From NCBI GenBank assembly GCA_035610365.1, contig CM069436.1, positions 38,385,117-38,449,116 on the forward strand: a DNA stretch of 64,000 bases, written 5' to 3'. The stretch is from Aquatica leii (taxonomy: Eukaryota > Arthropoda > Insecta > Coleoptera > Lampyridae). The notes below the pieces were generated by a model. It ran no database searches, had not been told where the DNA came from, and saw nothing but the letters and a program-made list of their open reading frames with translations. Within the stretch, counting starts at the first letter, position 1; each line of letters starts with the position of its first letter. Both the position numbers and the translations under genes were made by a program. Positions 11,501-26,500 of this stretch are shown here, piece after piece.

Positions 11501-14500
11501 ATACAAGGATTTTCACGGTAGCCGTATCAAGTCTACACACGAACGGGTGCTTCAATTTGGTGATTGTGATTTGCTTATCTTGAGGAGTCGGATAGTTATG
11601 CACTAAAAAAAACTAGAAATATGCAACAAAAAACACTAAAAATATGTACTTAAAATTGCATTTAAAATTTGCCTCTTATTTATTTCCTATATAATACATT
11701 ACTAATAAATAAACGATATAGTACTTACAAAATACATAAAAAATACAAATATTGATTACACGGCGTAATAAATGTTCAAATGTAAATTTACGTTTGTTGT
11801 TATTGTGAAAAAACTCGTTTCACATCGTACGATACTCTATATTGGCAGATCTAAAATATATGACATCGGTTGGTCACAGATTAGTAACAACAGAATATCA
11901 GGCCAGATTAAACAACAGCTAAGAAACGAGAAAATATAGTAGTTTGGCAATACACAAACTTAAAGTGCAGAGAGTAAAGAAAAATGCCAAAACAAAACGG
12001 ACAAAGAATTTCATCTAAAATCAACGTGTACGCTAGAGGAAAGATGGAGAACTTTTAAGAGAATACTAAAGAAAGTAGCAGAAATAATCACTGGGATTAA
12101 GAAAATACAACAAATACATGAAAATGATAAGCTGGTGGGCCAAGAAGAATGGCAAAGAAAAAGAAGGCCGCGTGGAAATGATATACCCAAACAAAAGAAA
12201 TTAAGAATAAGGAGGTTTACAAAAGAAAGAGAAACGTAGTGAAAAAAGCAATTAAGATAGCAAAAAAAGTCCCTGAAAAAGATCTCAGAAGATAACAGAT
12301 TTACACGAAACAAATTGCAGGACAATCAGAAGCCTAATAGAAAGAAAAAATGAAGAAGTAGAACTGTACTTTACGTTTATTGACTTAAAGGGTGTTTACG
12401 ATACAGTAGACAGAAAAGAAATTTGGAAAACGCAAACAAACAAAGCAATTAAGCAGTGTAAATCGCTTGCTTTTTATAGCTGTAATGGGATGGATAACCA
12501 AACAAATAAAATAAAAACACAATCAGTTGTAAATAGTAATAGGATATAAGAACTTAGAAGCAATAAAAGTAAGTAACCTCCAATACGCAGATGACTTAAT
12601 GTTAATATCAAACACCAAGAATAAAATGCATAACCTAGTAAACGCATAGACTGAAGAAATAGAAAACATGATAGTAAAACAAAACTATGATTACAAATGA
12701 AAAACAAGAAAGAAACCAAAATGATAATGGCATAAAATTAGAGATTCACCACGCCAAGTACCTTGGCTTGGCTTGGCTTGAAAGTCAAGCTTTTTAAAAA
12801 TAAAGGCTTGACTTGGTTTGATGTTTGTGGATACAGTCTTGGCTTGGTTTTCAAACTTTTTCTTGCTCTTTCCGCAAAAGCAGTTTATGATCTGGGAACA
12901 CGTACCCTGCATGTGTTACAGCTCACTGCCACAATATAAACGATATAAACAATTACTCAACTGCTAGCATAAGTTATCTCATATCTTTGAACTAAAGTGA
13001 AGGGACAAAAAAAAATATTTACTTAATTATCTAATTATTAGTTTGATAATAAGAAATACATAATAAACATTTTATGGTTATAGCAATACTAAATTTATTC
13101 AGGTGTTGTAGGAAGGGTTGTGGTGCTATGTATTATGCTTATCTGCGGTTATAACAAAAACAAGACTAAATAAACAAAAAACATTGCAGTGTAAGAAGCA
13201 TAAATTATAAATTTAGCTTTCTTAGAACTTTATTTTGGGGTATAAATTTTACATCAAGATATTATTTTGAAGAGCTTGCAAGCTTGGTAAAGGGTTTAAA
13301 ACTTCACTTGTAAAGCTTGGCTTGGCTAATATTGAACTTGGCTTGATTTTTTTAAAGCTTGGCCTTCAAGCCAAGTTTTTGAACCCCAAGCCAATTAATA
13401 AATCACTACATAAAATGTAAAAACAAGAAATTGGAGTATCGACGTATGAAATTCTAGAATCTACTATACCATCAACAAAACAACAAAGACATTGACAAAA
13501 AGGTAAAAAAGAAAATACGTAATATGATAACATTACCAACAATAACGAACGTCTGTGAAAGCCGCACAATTAGGAAGAAAGAGGAAATTATAATAAATGC
13601 TATGGAAATGAAACACCTCAGGAAAAACTAAGTGGGACAGAATAAAAAATGAAGACGTAAGAGAAATAACTAAGCAAGAACCAATAGTGGAAATTAAAAA
13701 AAAAAATAAGCAACTCAAATGGTATGTACATATAGTAATAATGGAACCCAACAGAATAACAAGAAGATTAATAGAAGCGGGAAAACACATCAAAAAACAA
13801 AGAGGCATATCTAGAAGAAAATGGATACAACAAATCAAAAAATAGGTGCAGAAAGGGGAGTGACAATGGACGAAATGAAAACAATAGGAAAAGACAGAAA
13901 AAGATGGCAAAAATGGATATAGGACTAGAGACCGCGATCCGACGCCAGAATGGACATTACGGATTAGAGAAGAAGAGATCGGTTGGTGAAAATTTTTTAT
14001 TTGATGCATTGAGCAGGGTTTGATTTCGCAACACTTCATTTATGTTTTTAGCTGCTGGTAACCTGTATTTTTACTTAATCGAAGTACTATGTCTTCTATT
14101 ATTGTAATTCTTTGTTCCAAAGGAAACATTTTTTCTTCAAGCTTGGTTAACTGCTATGTATGACAAATTTTCTTGAATAAGTATCAAATTTCAGTGTTTG
14201 CAAAATACACAAACTGTCATTAAACAAGATAGTAATGGTTTACTCTATCTAACACTTTCAAACTAACAAATATTCATAAAACGATATGTGGTGTATCACT
14301 TGTCTCAGTCCTTTTAAGATTCTGCTGAATAGTTCCGAACGTAATTTTTCTTATTGTAGACTCGTCAGGAATATTCTGCTTTGTATAGTTTTCTAAAAAC
14401 TTTCAGAATAATTAATTTTTTAAATTTTGTTAACGGTATGTCGGCAGTAATAAAAGTTGCATACATCTTGTTGTTTGCATTCAGACACTTCACAAAATGT

Positions 14501-17500
14501 TATCATTGTAGTCTTTGGCAGTTATTTACAGTTACACGTCTTTTCTCTTTTGGTCTCTTCGAAGATTTTAACGCGAAATAGTAACTGCTAACTAATTGAA
14601 GAATTACAATTACAATATTGTTGATAACCATTCAATTCATTGTAATCGCTTCGAGCTTATTGATTAACTCATTTACAATTGCAATTTTAATTTTTCGCTG
14701 TTGTAAACCGTCTTTTACAGTTTTTGCGCACTTGTCAACATAAAGGTCAAACTGTTTTGAGAGATTTTGACTATTTGGCGGTCTCGTAGTCTCTGTTGGA
14801 GTAATAAAATTTTGTATTTAACTCGTTCCTGTCTAAATTGGACGCTTTTTCCCACTACGACTTTTAAAAATGCCCTCTTGGGTAAAAAACGCCAAATTTA
14901 CACAGGAACAACAACAAAAAACTTTCGATAATAACTTATTGTATTGTAAGGCTACTGAGGATGATTTTCTTAATTAATATGCTAAAATATGCTTTAAAAC
15001 GTCTAAAATTTGCATTTTCATATGCAAGTATGCAAATGCATAACAATCCGAAGCCTACTTATCATGTATGGTACAGAATTACAACTTTTGTGTACAGTTC
15101 TGAGTGTGTTTTGTTTGTTCTTATATTACTACTTCTGGTTTCTTTTTCCGGCTTTCAATTCTTGCAAACTCCCCATTCATTGTATGATTATTTTTCTGAG
15201 AATCTTACTTGTATTAAAATAGAGAAACATTTAATTTGCGTTCAGACTTAGCCGAATACGGTTTTGTCCTTGCCACTACAAATCATAGAAAAACAACAAA
15301 AATCTACTTTTCAAAAAATTATGTTTTTGTCTTCTCATTGATCTTTTATGTGCGGTTGCATAAAGCAAAGTTAAGTATGTTGTTAACTGACACCTTTGTC
15401 AACTAAATCGTAGATATTGATTTAACAACGTTGTCAGCAAAACAATTGATTCTGTACCAATGACGAGGCTTAACGACATGACCACGTAGTCAAAATTAAC
15501 AATGCTGTATTAGGTTTTATTGAAATCTTCTGTATTTTTACAAACAATGATTGCACTAAATAGAGGCTTTTTGTTCTCTCAACAATGTATTGATACGGGA
15601 AATATTTCAAGCGTTTACTGCTATGATTTTCTCAAGACCATGTCAACATAGGTATAGTAATGTAAAACATAATAAATGTCAAAAGTCAATAACAAACAGT
15701 ATTGTTAGATTAGCTATCAATTAATTTTATTTTATCTAAATCGTTTGTGAGGTAAGTTATGATAAGGAATTTGATTTATACCTACGTTTTTATAGATTTG
15801 TTTACTTTTGTAGCTTGCTAATTAAATTAGTATTGATATACTTTAAAACCAGTGAAAGTATGGAGCTTGTTTTGATTTTAAGTATCACAACTTGTGTAAT
15901 TAATTAAATTTAATTTATACAAACCGTATTCAATTTTTTACTAGAATAAAAAAAAGTGTCCGGTTTATATAAGTATTTTTAAAAAATTAAATTATGGTCG
16001 ATGCTTGAATAGTGAAGCACGCAATATTTGTAATTGAAATTTGTTTGTAGAAAGTCATAAAACGCATTTGGATAATTGTATTTAATTAGAAAATGTGAAG
16101 TAATTATGCTTAAAAAATAGGTTAATACGGAAAAACCTTTATAAAATATATGATTTGTTTATTATTTATTTTTGTTGTTGTTGTATGTTATATAAATAAA
16201 GAAGTGTACGACATGTTTTAAAATATAAACAATATACTATTAATTGATGTTTTGTTTATAATAAAGTAAATTAAATGTAAATATACAAGGTGTTCAAATA
16301 GGTGCTTACACGATCAACCTGAAGTACTCTAGAAACTTTTTAAGCCAGAACAAAATTATTCAGTATAATTTTGAGCAAGCAATAAAATTAATTTAACTAA
16401 AAAATTACTTTCAAGCGAATAATAAAAACTACTGGCATTGTTATAAACTTTTTTCTTTATCCAAACATTGTTGTGCTTTTATATTTTATTTTTATTAAAA
16501 TATTAAGATGTATATATTTATTTATTAATAATAGATATCACATACATCATCTACATGAAGTTATCATTACATGATATCTTGGTTCGTGGGTCCGCTACAT
16601 GTTCTACTACTTATGAGTGGTGTCTCCATTCACTACACCTCCATGTTTACTATTGATGTTACAAACTTTGCAAAACTTTTTGGTTTTTTACTAATTCTGC
16701 CACTACGAGTTACATAATCATCAGTCTTGCTTTTTAACTTGGTACTACTCTACTAGCTATGTCCCTATTACAATAAGGTGTATCCGTTACAGTTTCCGTA
16801 TCACTATTACTAATATTTCTATGGCTAGTTACATTTAACTCACCATCATCAAGATCTGACTTGACTACAGGCTCATTTAATGATTTTCTTATCTGAGTTA
16901 AATTTCTTATGAGCAATTGATTTTTATTGTCCCTAATCAAATAAGATCTTGGCGTTTCACATTTTTGTATAATTTCAGCAGATTCTCACACCTTATTTTT
17001 ATAAGTTACTACATTATCTCCTCCTTTAAATTCCTGACCCTGTTTAGTGTTTTTATTATAATTTTGTTTATCTTCAATTTGAGCATGAGCGTTTTCTAAA
17101 ATTTTAGGCTTTAGTAAGTTTGAATGAGTTGGTAATTTTGTTCTGCATCTGCGACTAAATAATATTTGTGCCGAAGAGACTTGTAATCCTAATATTGGTA
17201 AATTTCTGTACTCCAATAACCCTAATGACAAATCTTTTCCACTTTGTGCACAATTTCGTAAAATTGATTTAGCAGTTTAAACTGCTCTTTCCGCAAGACC
17301 ATTACTACGCGGGTAATATGGTGAGCTATTAATAAGTTTAAAGTTCCATTGACTCGCAAATTGTGTGCATTTAAATGAATTTAAAGGCATATTATCTGCA
17401 ATTAAGATATTCTGTATATAATGAATAGAGAATATATTTTTTAGTTTTTTAATTATTTTATCAGAATTCTTATATTTCAAAGGTACAATTTCAAGCCATT

Positions 17501-20500
17501 TAGAAAAATAATCTTGTACTACTAAGTAATCAGATCCAGCAAATGTACAAATATCACAACCAACTTTGTTAAATGGTAGGTTCGGTATATCATTAGGAAT
17601 TAATGGTTCTTTACAATTTAAATTTCGAAATCTCTCACAAATTAAGCATTTGGCAATCATATTTTCAATTTCATGCATTAACCCCGACCAATAGACAATT
17701 TGACGAGCTCGTTGTTTGGTTTTTTTACATGTTATGAACTCAGAATATATTCTCTTAGTACTGATGGTACTATAACCCTATAATTTAGAAAAAGTAAGTT
17801 GACCTCAACAGCTATTTCGCTTTGAAATTTGAAATACAATCTTACTTCTTCATCTGTTTCTTTAATGCTTTTTGCCCAACCATTCTGAACATAATTTTTA
17901 ACTTTTATTAGTATTTTATCTTGATTAGTGAAGATCTGAAACTTTTTTCTCATTTCATCAGTTATGTTCAGAGATTTTCTTATTGAATGTACATTACTTA
18001 ACAAGGTTTCTGGCTCTTTTAATTACCGTTTTTAAAATTTTATCATGTTCATCAAGTGAATCTGCTGCGATCAATAGATCATCAAAATAATTTTGAACTC
18101 CAGGTATATCTCCAAAGTCTTTGTTTTATCTATTTTGTTTGTTTTTCCATTTTCTATCGTTTACTTATAATTTGTGAATCGGTTTTATTATATATTGAAC
18201 GTCTTTGTGATACAGTAGCCAAATGGACACTAAAAGCTGCATTCACATAAGCGTTGGTGTAGTTGTACTGCAATTGCAAAAACCAATTCGATTGCGTGGT
18301 TATGAAATCATTCAAACTAGCTAATTTGTAAGCCTCGTACAGCAGTGGGACTGTAGTACACCCTTGTAACTTATTTGCAATTTGGATTTGTTGCTTAGAT
18401 TTATGTTAAATATTAACGTTCTAACAATTGCACTACTGCACCGCAGATTAACGACTTGTAGGATTTCGCTTTGTCGAGGGATTGATCTTTCAAGTATTTT
18501 TGTGAAAACTTCGTTACAATTTCTTTTATAGTTTTTATTGCATGAATGATATCCTGAATTTTTTATTGCCGAATAACTTTTTGCAAGTTTGAGGGTAAAG
18601 AAATTGAAATTGCATGTGATTTTTAAAATTTAGTGTAAATGGAAAAATACTCGTTGGTGAAACACCAGATGTCGTATCGTCAATTTAAATTCAAAAGCGT
18701 GAGTAGCCAGTGAAGTAATATATATTCTTAAAAGAGTTTTCTCTGGATTTGCAACCATCCTTGAGTTACACTGTGATCTACAAAAATTCTTTAAAGAGAC
18801 ATACATATATTGCAGTGGGATGGGCAGGCCAGCAATAGTATCCCATTTTTTTGCTTTTTTCAGCGATTTCACGAAACTATGGTTCTCGTGATTATTGATG
18901 AGCAGTGATACTTTATTATCTATTTAACAACAACTAAAAACGCATTCTTACTTAATAAAATCTAACTAAGAACTTCTCAAAAGTTAGGTTAGGTTGAGAA
19001 GTTCTTAGTTAGATTTTGGTTGATTGTTTGAGTTTTGCGATTTATTTCACGCCCTGATGAAGCCCCTTACGAAACTGGGCGAAACGTTGGCAACTTTGGT
19101 TACAACAACAATGACACGGTTCAAACCCGGAAGTCATTCTAATGTTAGTATAGATTCCGGCCGTGGAAGCCTTCGCTATTAAGTTTAATAAACGCTCTTA
19201 GACCATTTAACAAAAAGCTTTTTCGGATCTTCAAGTGCCATGCCCGTTATACTTTTTAAGGTACATCTGTTACCAGTTTTCGAAACGTTTCTGTAAAATT
19301 TATTCAAGACGTTACTCGGAAATTAAAGTGTAACAAAGCGCTGTTTAAATGATTTTGAAAAAACATATTTTTTTTCTTCTGATGTAACCCACTCACGTTT
19401 AAAAACTAAAACTTGCAAACAAAAAAATTTGCGACATCTACGTTGTCATAAGTTCGTTATACACTGCTTACTCTTGATATGTGTAAAGGCTATAGTAAGT
19501 TAAATAAAACGTACAGCAAAAGTAAATAGTGATTTTTATTCAAGTAGAACTCGTTCATTTTAACCGAAATTTCTTGTTCGGCGAAACCCGCAGTAGGAGC
19601 ATAATTTGGATTTATCAATCAATCAGTTTATAATCAAATATATCAATAAACATTAGAAAGTTAGAACATCGTCAATTAAATAAATACACAGATTTGATAA
19701 CAGGTTTAAATCCTAACACATGGAAACACATAAACATCATTATTTTAAACAGAAAAAAAGATAGTTAACTGACTGTCTGCCAGTAGGCACTGCGGTCCTG
19801 GTTACAGAAGCACCCCAGCTAAAGTTGAAGCGAAGTTATTATACATAACCCTTAGAAAATCATTTTCGTGTTGTTTCTCGTCATGTCATTTATGTCCATT
19901 AAATAATTAAATTATTTTGTTTTATATGCAAGTTTTAAATTTTTTAGTTACTTTTCTGTCTCACTGGAGTGGCTTGATAAAGTGCTAATTCATAAGCACG
20001 AAACGTCGCAAATAAGCTGAACTCGGTGTTTCCATGTATCCTCCTAAAAGAAGGGATCATTAACTTGATCAAAATTTGAAGTAAACTTATTACCAGGAGG
20101 CAAACCTTTTTTCGATAGAATTTAATACTAAGTGGTTCTTTACGTAGAATTCTTAAAATGTAGAAGTATAAGAAAATATGTAAAAAATTAAACACAAGTA
20201 AATAACACTTTCAAAAGAGTTTAAATTCTTACAGAGAAATGTCTCCAACTAGTATAAGATCATCATGTAGGTCTGGTACATTATTTATAGTTGGATCAAT
20301 CCATGCCAAGTTGTCCAAAAAACTGTATGTTGGTTGCTTGATCATCTTAGAAAATTTTGATATTTAGTGGGTGGATTTTCCCATGTATCACAAGTCAAAA
20401 AATATTAAAAAAATTGTTATTTACTGTTCAGAAGTGGCGGCCATTTTTGTTTTAGGCCACACGCTGTTTTCGGTGTTTGTAGACATCTACGGTTTGTCAA

Positions 20501-23500
20501 ATTAATTAGCGATTGTGAGTACACTCTGACCTACAAATTAAATCCACAATTACCTAGCTAAATGCATTTCTTAATATTTTTTAAACAGAAGGAACAACCT
20601 CTCAGCCTTTAATCTTGTTACACTACATTGTACTGTTACTTTATGTCAAGTATCAGTGGCAAGATGGTTACTCTTTCAAAATTCAATTCAAAACTTCTTA
20701 AAAAATGAAATTTTGGATTTTTTCTTTAATTTTTAACAGGTAATATCGTTGGGGGACTAAGTAAAAGTCTGAAAATTGTACACACAAAAGGTCTTTATGG
20801 TATGAAACTTATAAAATCTTTAGCTTTCACGGTTAAAAGCGACTTTTGACTTAGACCGCGTCGTAGTTAAACATCCAGACTTTTTAGGCTTGGTCCTAGT
20901 CTCTCCTTGAGAACCAAAACAAGAAGTAGAACTTGGCTTTTGCCGTATTGTCTTTCGTGAATCCAAACAAACTGACGTTTTACAAGACATTGCAGCTTGC
21001 ATCTTCAGAGTGGTAAATGTCACTGAAGGAAAAAGTGTAAGTGACAATATTTATATCATTTTAAGACAAATAAACTATGGACACAAAGATGTTTGAATAA
21101 AAAATGGATTACATTTTTCAAATATTGTATTATGTATAAAACGAAAATCAAATACAATGTTTAAACTAAATTTGCGTAACAAATTAGAGCTATTATTATG
21201 TGTATAAAAAGAACAGAAAAATTGCTTTTCACCATTAAGTAATTCTCACTGAGTTATTTCAATCTCTGTGAAATTTCTTCACATACTTTTGGTGTTATAC
21301 TAAAAGTTTGTTCGTCATTTTCTTCAATATTTGTTTGACTGACATCCAAACTTAGATCTTTTTTCATTTTTTTGAACGATGTCTTTGGTACTGGTGGGTG
21401 ATAAAACACAATGTGGACATCTTGGTTTTGTTGATCGATGTTATCAACTTCTGCGATCCACCACTGAACATCGTAAATGCAAACAACCACGTTGTTATTT
21501 TGAAGCGTTAATGGTACAATTTTTCTAGTTTGATGAAGTTCACTGCCCTCAGATCACATTGATGTGAACTGAACTTTAAGCAAATTGTCTGACTGGGGTA
21601 TAACAAAATGGAAAGATCGAGTGCTTTTAATCTTCTTAGAAGCGTTGAATCTGTTTTATAAGACATCGGCATAAAGTTCTTGTATTTCTTCAGTTTTGTA
21701 CAAAAAGATACGTAATTTCTTTAACATTTTTGCAGAATTCTAACATTTCCTGAGGTGACAAAATCTGTCTATATTGTCTGGCATTGAGTTATCTTCAGAT
21801 TCTTTAAACATGTCAATTAAAGCCTGCTTTCCGGAAAATTTTGACGTTTTCCTATCATGCAGTTGTAATTGACAGTTTTGCAAACCATAACTTTTAAAGG
21901 GTTCTTATAGTCATCTCTAAGATTGGCTTTATTTATTATCAACTTTACGTTCTGATTATATAAACAAACCCATATATTATGACAGGGTTCCCAGCGACTT
22001 GGAAAACCGGGAAAGCCGGGAAATGTCAGGGAATAAAAAATAGTCAGGGAAATCATGGAAAAGTCAAGGAAAACATGCAATTGTTTCACGAAGTCAGGGA
22101 AATTTTTCAATCTTGCAAATTTTAAGTAACCCCTCCCTCCATTTAATTTATCTCTATTTTGCTAGTCACATAAACAGTTTCATTCGCGAAGATCGCTAAT
22201 TGAAATCAACTTCTGTATTTATTTATATCTCAAATTAATTTGTTTATGGCGGGATTGGAATTTATAACTGGTGTACGTTTCATTTTTCTGCTTATAAGTA
22301 TGTTTTTTTATGCATCTCAAAGCAAAATATGCCCACAAATGCTGCTGAATTTGTGTAATACTACGCATCGTTTGTTTGTGACGCTAATACCAAAGATAAC
22401 TAATACGATTAGAGTAGAAACTTTTTGGTTATAGTTATTTTTAATTACTTTGAGAGTTCATTGTCGAAAAATCAAAAGTTTCTAAATGCTTTTTTTCTTT
22501 TTGTCAGTTTTGCATCTAATTTAACTTATATTGTTTATTATTGTTTTGTACGTTCATTTAATAAAATTAATAATAAGAAGGTTCCAATTACTATTTTGAA
22601 ACTACCATATTACATAGCTACGATACTGGTAAAACACCTGGAAAAATAAAAGATTTAGTCAGGGAAAACCGGGAAAAGTCAGGGAATTTGATTTTATTAA
22701 CTTGCTGGGAACCCTGTATGAGTGCCAGATGCTCTCGCAACAATACATCATTTGGTTCTCAATTCGTAGAATTTTTACCTTTCAACTTAAATGCCAAGAT
22801 TTTCTTTCCTAAATTCAGTATATAGTTCATTCATAGCATTACATTACACAGCGTGAAACGTTGTTGTCTCTGAATCTGGAAAAAATTTTCTTTAAATGAA
22901 ATGCAATCTTTTTTGCCAGGCATCAAAGTTTACAACTTTCTCGATGATGTTTTCATTTATCAACTTTGATGAAGCATTTTTCTTTTGCAATGTAGGTAAA
23001 ATACCCCGTTCTTTAAGTAAGTGTCTTGATAATTTAACTAAACGTTCTGACACTTGAAATTTCTCTCAAATCTTTTTTCGGCTCCAAGAGTTTGGCAGTA
23101 AACTTATAATCTTTATCTTATCTTCTTTGTTTGAAATAGAACATGTAATTTTTTTATTAAATCATCACATTCACTCAGCAAAATTTTATGTATTATCATT
23201 TGGTTCAGAAACAGGAAGTTGCTTTTGAAATGAAACTTCTAAATTCTTTTTACTTCACTTAATTTTTAATTTTGCTAGGACAAGCTAAATCTGTTTTGTT
23301 TATAGCTTCTGATAAGTCACCAAATTATCTGAATTATCATTATCCTTCTTGTTGTACCTTACAAATATTTTTGAATACTATGTTGAGCACGAAGTTTTTC
23401 TTAGTATGAGATTGACTGAATAGGTCTGATTCTTATAGTAATGATCAACAGTTAATTCTCTAATACGTTTTTATACGCTTTTTATATTTCTTAAAAGGGT

Positions 23501-26500
23501 CCCAGCAGTTAAATATATGATAAAACTTGTTGAAGAATTTAATTCCATGGTACTTACAACTTGATGTAATCACTGAGCCAATTCTTAAAGAAAACAACAA
23601 TTTTTCTACTTCACTATAATCCCCAATTAATTTAACGTCTTTAGAAAATACCATATGCACTTTTATGACAAGCTTCATTCAAATGAATACCTATAGAATA
23701 CTGAGACTCAACTTTAAAATATCCCATCACACGAGTACATACTTTAAGAGCTCAATGTAAACTAAGCTAAGAAATACAAACACTGGTGGAGAGGGAGGCA
23801 ACACACAGAATTGTACAGGCTTGCAAATGTTTTCTTGTAACATGATACGATATTATGACATAACCTATTATCTATTTTTTACTAAAGAAACTCTGTTACT
23901 ATATAGTTAGTTGCTTTAAAATAGATGTTTAAATGTTAAAACTAAAATACATAAACTCTAAATAGCATACATATCACAAACGTGAAAATACAGTTTAATG
24001 CTTAAATTGAACATTAAAAAAAAACTTTCCATTGAATCTCAAAGTTGAAATTCACACTGAAGTTTCATATGATAAAGACCTTTTGTGTTTGTAGTTTTCA
24101 GATTTTTACTTGTTCCCCCAACAGAGATATTGCCGGTTAAAAATTATAAAAAGTCCAAAATCACCACTGATACTTGATATAAAGTACAGTAGTGTAACAG
24201 TACAAAAAGGATAAAGTCTGAGAGGATGTTCCTTCTTAGGCAAATTGAATTTTATTAATTTTTGACTTGTTTGTTTGAGCTGTTTAAAAAATATTAAGAA
24301 ATAAATGTAGCTAGGTAATTATGATATAAATGATGTAAAAAAATATTTTTGAATTTATGATACATGGGGGATCCATCCACCGAATCACTTGGTATGAATT
24401 GAGCCAGCGGCTTCTTTATGTATATAACACTCTCATTATTATTATAGAATATTTCATATTTTGGATGATGTTATTTCCGAAACTTCTATAATTTCTCTGC
24501 GGTTGTATGATCCTTTGAGATTCACTATTCTCTGTTTTTTAATTAGGAGGACCAAGTTAAAGTTTGTGAAAAAAATGCATATATGTGTTTGGCTATTGAC
24601 AAACCAAGTTTACATATGAAAAATAGTTAATATAACTCACACAATAGTATTTATACAGTTGACATAAGCAAACAATTGACGCTAGGGGTGTGTCTGAATG
24701 CGCTTTAATTTTGACAGTACATTTTAAGTAAAAAGTATTTTGTTATAGTAAAATTTAGGTTTTCACCGGTTACTTCTGTGCTTGTGAGAAATCGGTTACA
24801 CTGGAAATATCCAGAATAAAAAACTATAACTTTAGGTTGCTGGCATGTTTTATTGTTTAGACTTCGTTGAAAAATCAGTTTTTATAAAGAACTAATTCTG
24901 AATATTTTGTGAATATGTAGATTCTGAATATTTAATTGTTTTATTAATTTCAGTTATTGGAAGAGCAGATTACCTCGACAAGGTTGGTTATATCTCTCGG
25001 TAAACTATCTTTGCTTTCACGCCTACATACTTGGTTTGGATACAAAATTAGTTATAAGATGGTCAGAAGTTACACAATTAGGAAAAACTAATAGCTTGTT
25101 ATTTCCGGATTCTATAAGGATAGCAACTCGAGACAAAGAATATCATTTCAGTATGTTTTTAAAGAAAAATGAAACGTTCGCTTTAATGGAGCAATTAGCC
25201 GATTTAGCAGCAAAAAGGTAAAACACGGATTACAAAAACACGTGACGACTTTTTGTATAACGTTGTTTCTTTGTAGTTTAATTGATGATAAACGATGTTT
25301 TAATGAAGATAGAGATTTGTTAAATAAGTTAAGGTAGACAATTGCATAACTCTGTAGACAGCTTATGCTAAATTATTCGTTTGCAGTAAAAATGTTCCAA
25401 AAAAAGCTTCTTTCTTAAAACGGGATCTCGATGCTCGGGTGCATTCGGAAGCTTATAGGCTGATGTTTAGGCTGCCTGTAACTGAAAAATTAGATGGTTC
25501 TATTGATTGCACATTAATGACACCTTATAATAAGAAACACGTCTCGGGTAGATTGTTTTTATCGCAGAATTATATCTGCTTTGAAAGTAGGGTAAGTAGT
25601 ATCATATTTTGTCTTCGGTATTTGGTTTAGTTTTAAAAGTTTTGTTAATAAATAATATCATATTGTTTTGAACGTTTTCCAATTGATATACAAATTTAGT
25701 AAAGTAGTATTTTGTCACAGGTAAAGTCTTTAGTAAGTTTAGTAATTCCACTGCGCGACATTAAAGTAGTCGAAAACATAGAAAATAATGTAACAAACTC
25801 AGTTTTGGACAAAGCAATAATAGTTACAACTAAGAATGAAGTGGATAAAACAAACTTTTTATTTGCTCAAGTTTTAGACCGAGATTTTTTAGTTAGGAAA
25901 ATTTCAGAGTTATTGGCGAGAACACAAGTGCCGTTACCGTAAGTGTGTTTTAATTATCAATTCGTTTTTTATAAGTTTTATTTTAGGTCTTTCGAAACGT
26001 TGAGTTTAAGAAGCAATAGCAGTGGGGAAGGGCATTCTTTTTCATCTGCTGAAGAGATACTTCCGTGGAAATGTCAACCTCCACTGATGACGTTATTTCC
26101 TCTTAGTCCTATACCTGAGGTATCAAAGAAACAAAGATTTAAGGAAAAACAGTGGGAGCTTCATTTTAATGAGTTTGGAAGGGGTATCTCGATGTATAGA
26201 ACGGTTGATGTAGCGAAACTTGTCCTACAAGGAGTTCCTGATACGTTAAGAATGGATATATGGATGTCTTTTTCTGGTACTGTGTTTCAAAGTGTCGAGC
26301 GTTAAGTAACATGTTTAAAATACAGGTGCTGCTAATGAAAAAGCTACTTATCCTGGTTATTATCGATCTCTAGTCGATCAAGCGTTGTTTAAGCAATCGA
26401 CAGCTAACGACGAAATAGAACGCGATCTTCATAGATCGTTGCCGGAACACCCGGCTTTTCAAAACTCGATCGGTATCGATGCTTTACGCAGAATCTTATG

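Larger units (their letters stand above)
20366..24388 (-). mobile_element. Long-terminal-inverted-repeat DNA transposon, ~4.0 kb, decayed
   Basis: Inverted repeats of roughly 450 bp: left arm 20366-20815, right arm about 24050-24388 onward in reverse. Shared blocks: CCCATGTATCA, AATTACCTAGCTA.AT, TTTCTTAATATTTTTTAAAC, AAGTATCAGTGG, TTTTTAACxGGxAATAT and CACAAAAGGTCTTTAT. The interior encodes a broken minus-strand protein. Blocks include [14 protein letters not shown] near 23090, [20 protein letters not shown] near 23040, [20 protein letters not shown] near 21930 and [15 protein letters not shown] near 21480. I have seen this protein type as uncharacterised repetitive proteins of cnidarians and insects but cannot name a superfamily. 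No target duplication identified. Confidence 0.65.

Noticed and set aside
12011-12325. 104-codon minus-strand ORF with membrane-like translation
   Set aside because: Antisense of the A-rich LINE coding strand; antisense of Lys/Arg-rich sequence typically reads Phe/Leu/Ser-rich.
13533-14039. 168-codon minus-strand ORF
   Set aside because: It is antisense to the LINE C-terminal region, and its translation is low-complexity hydrophobic sequence without motifs.
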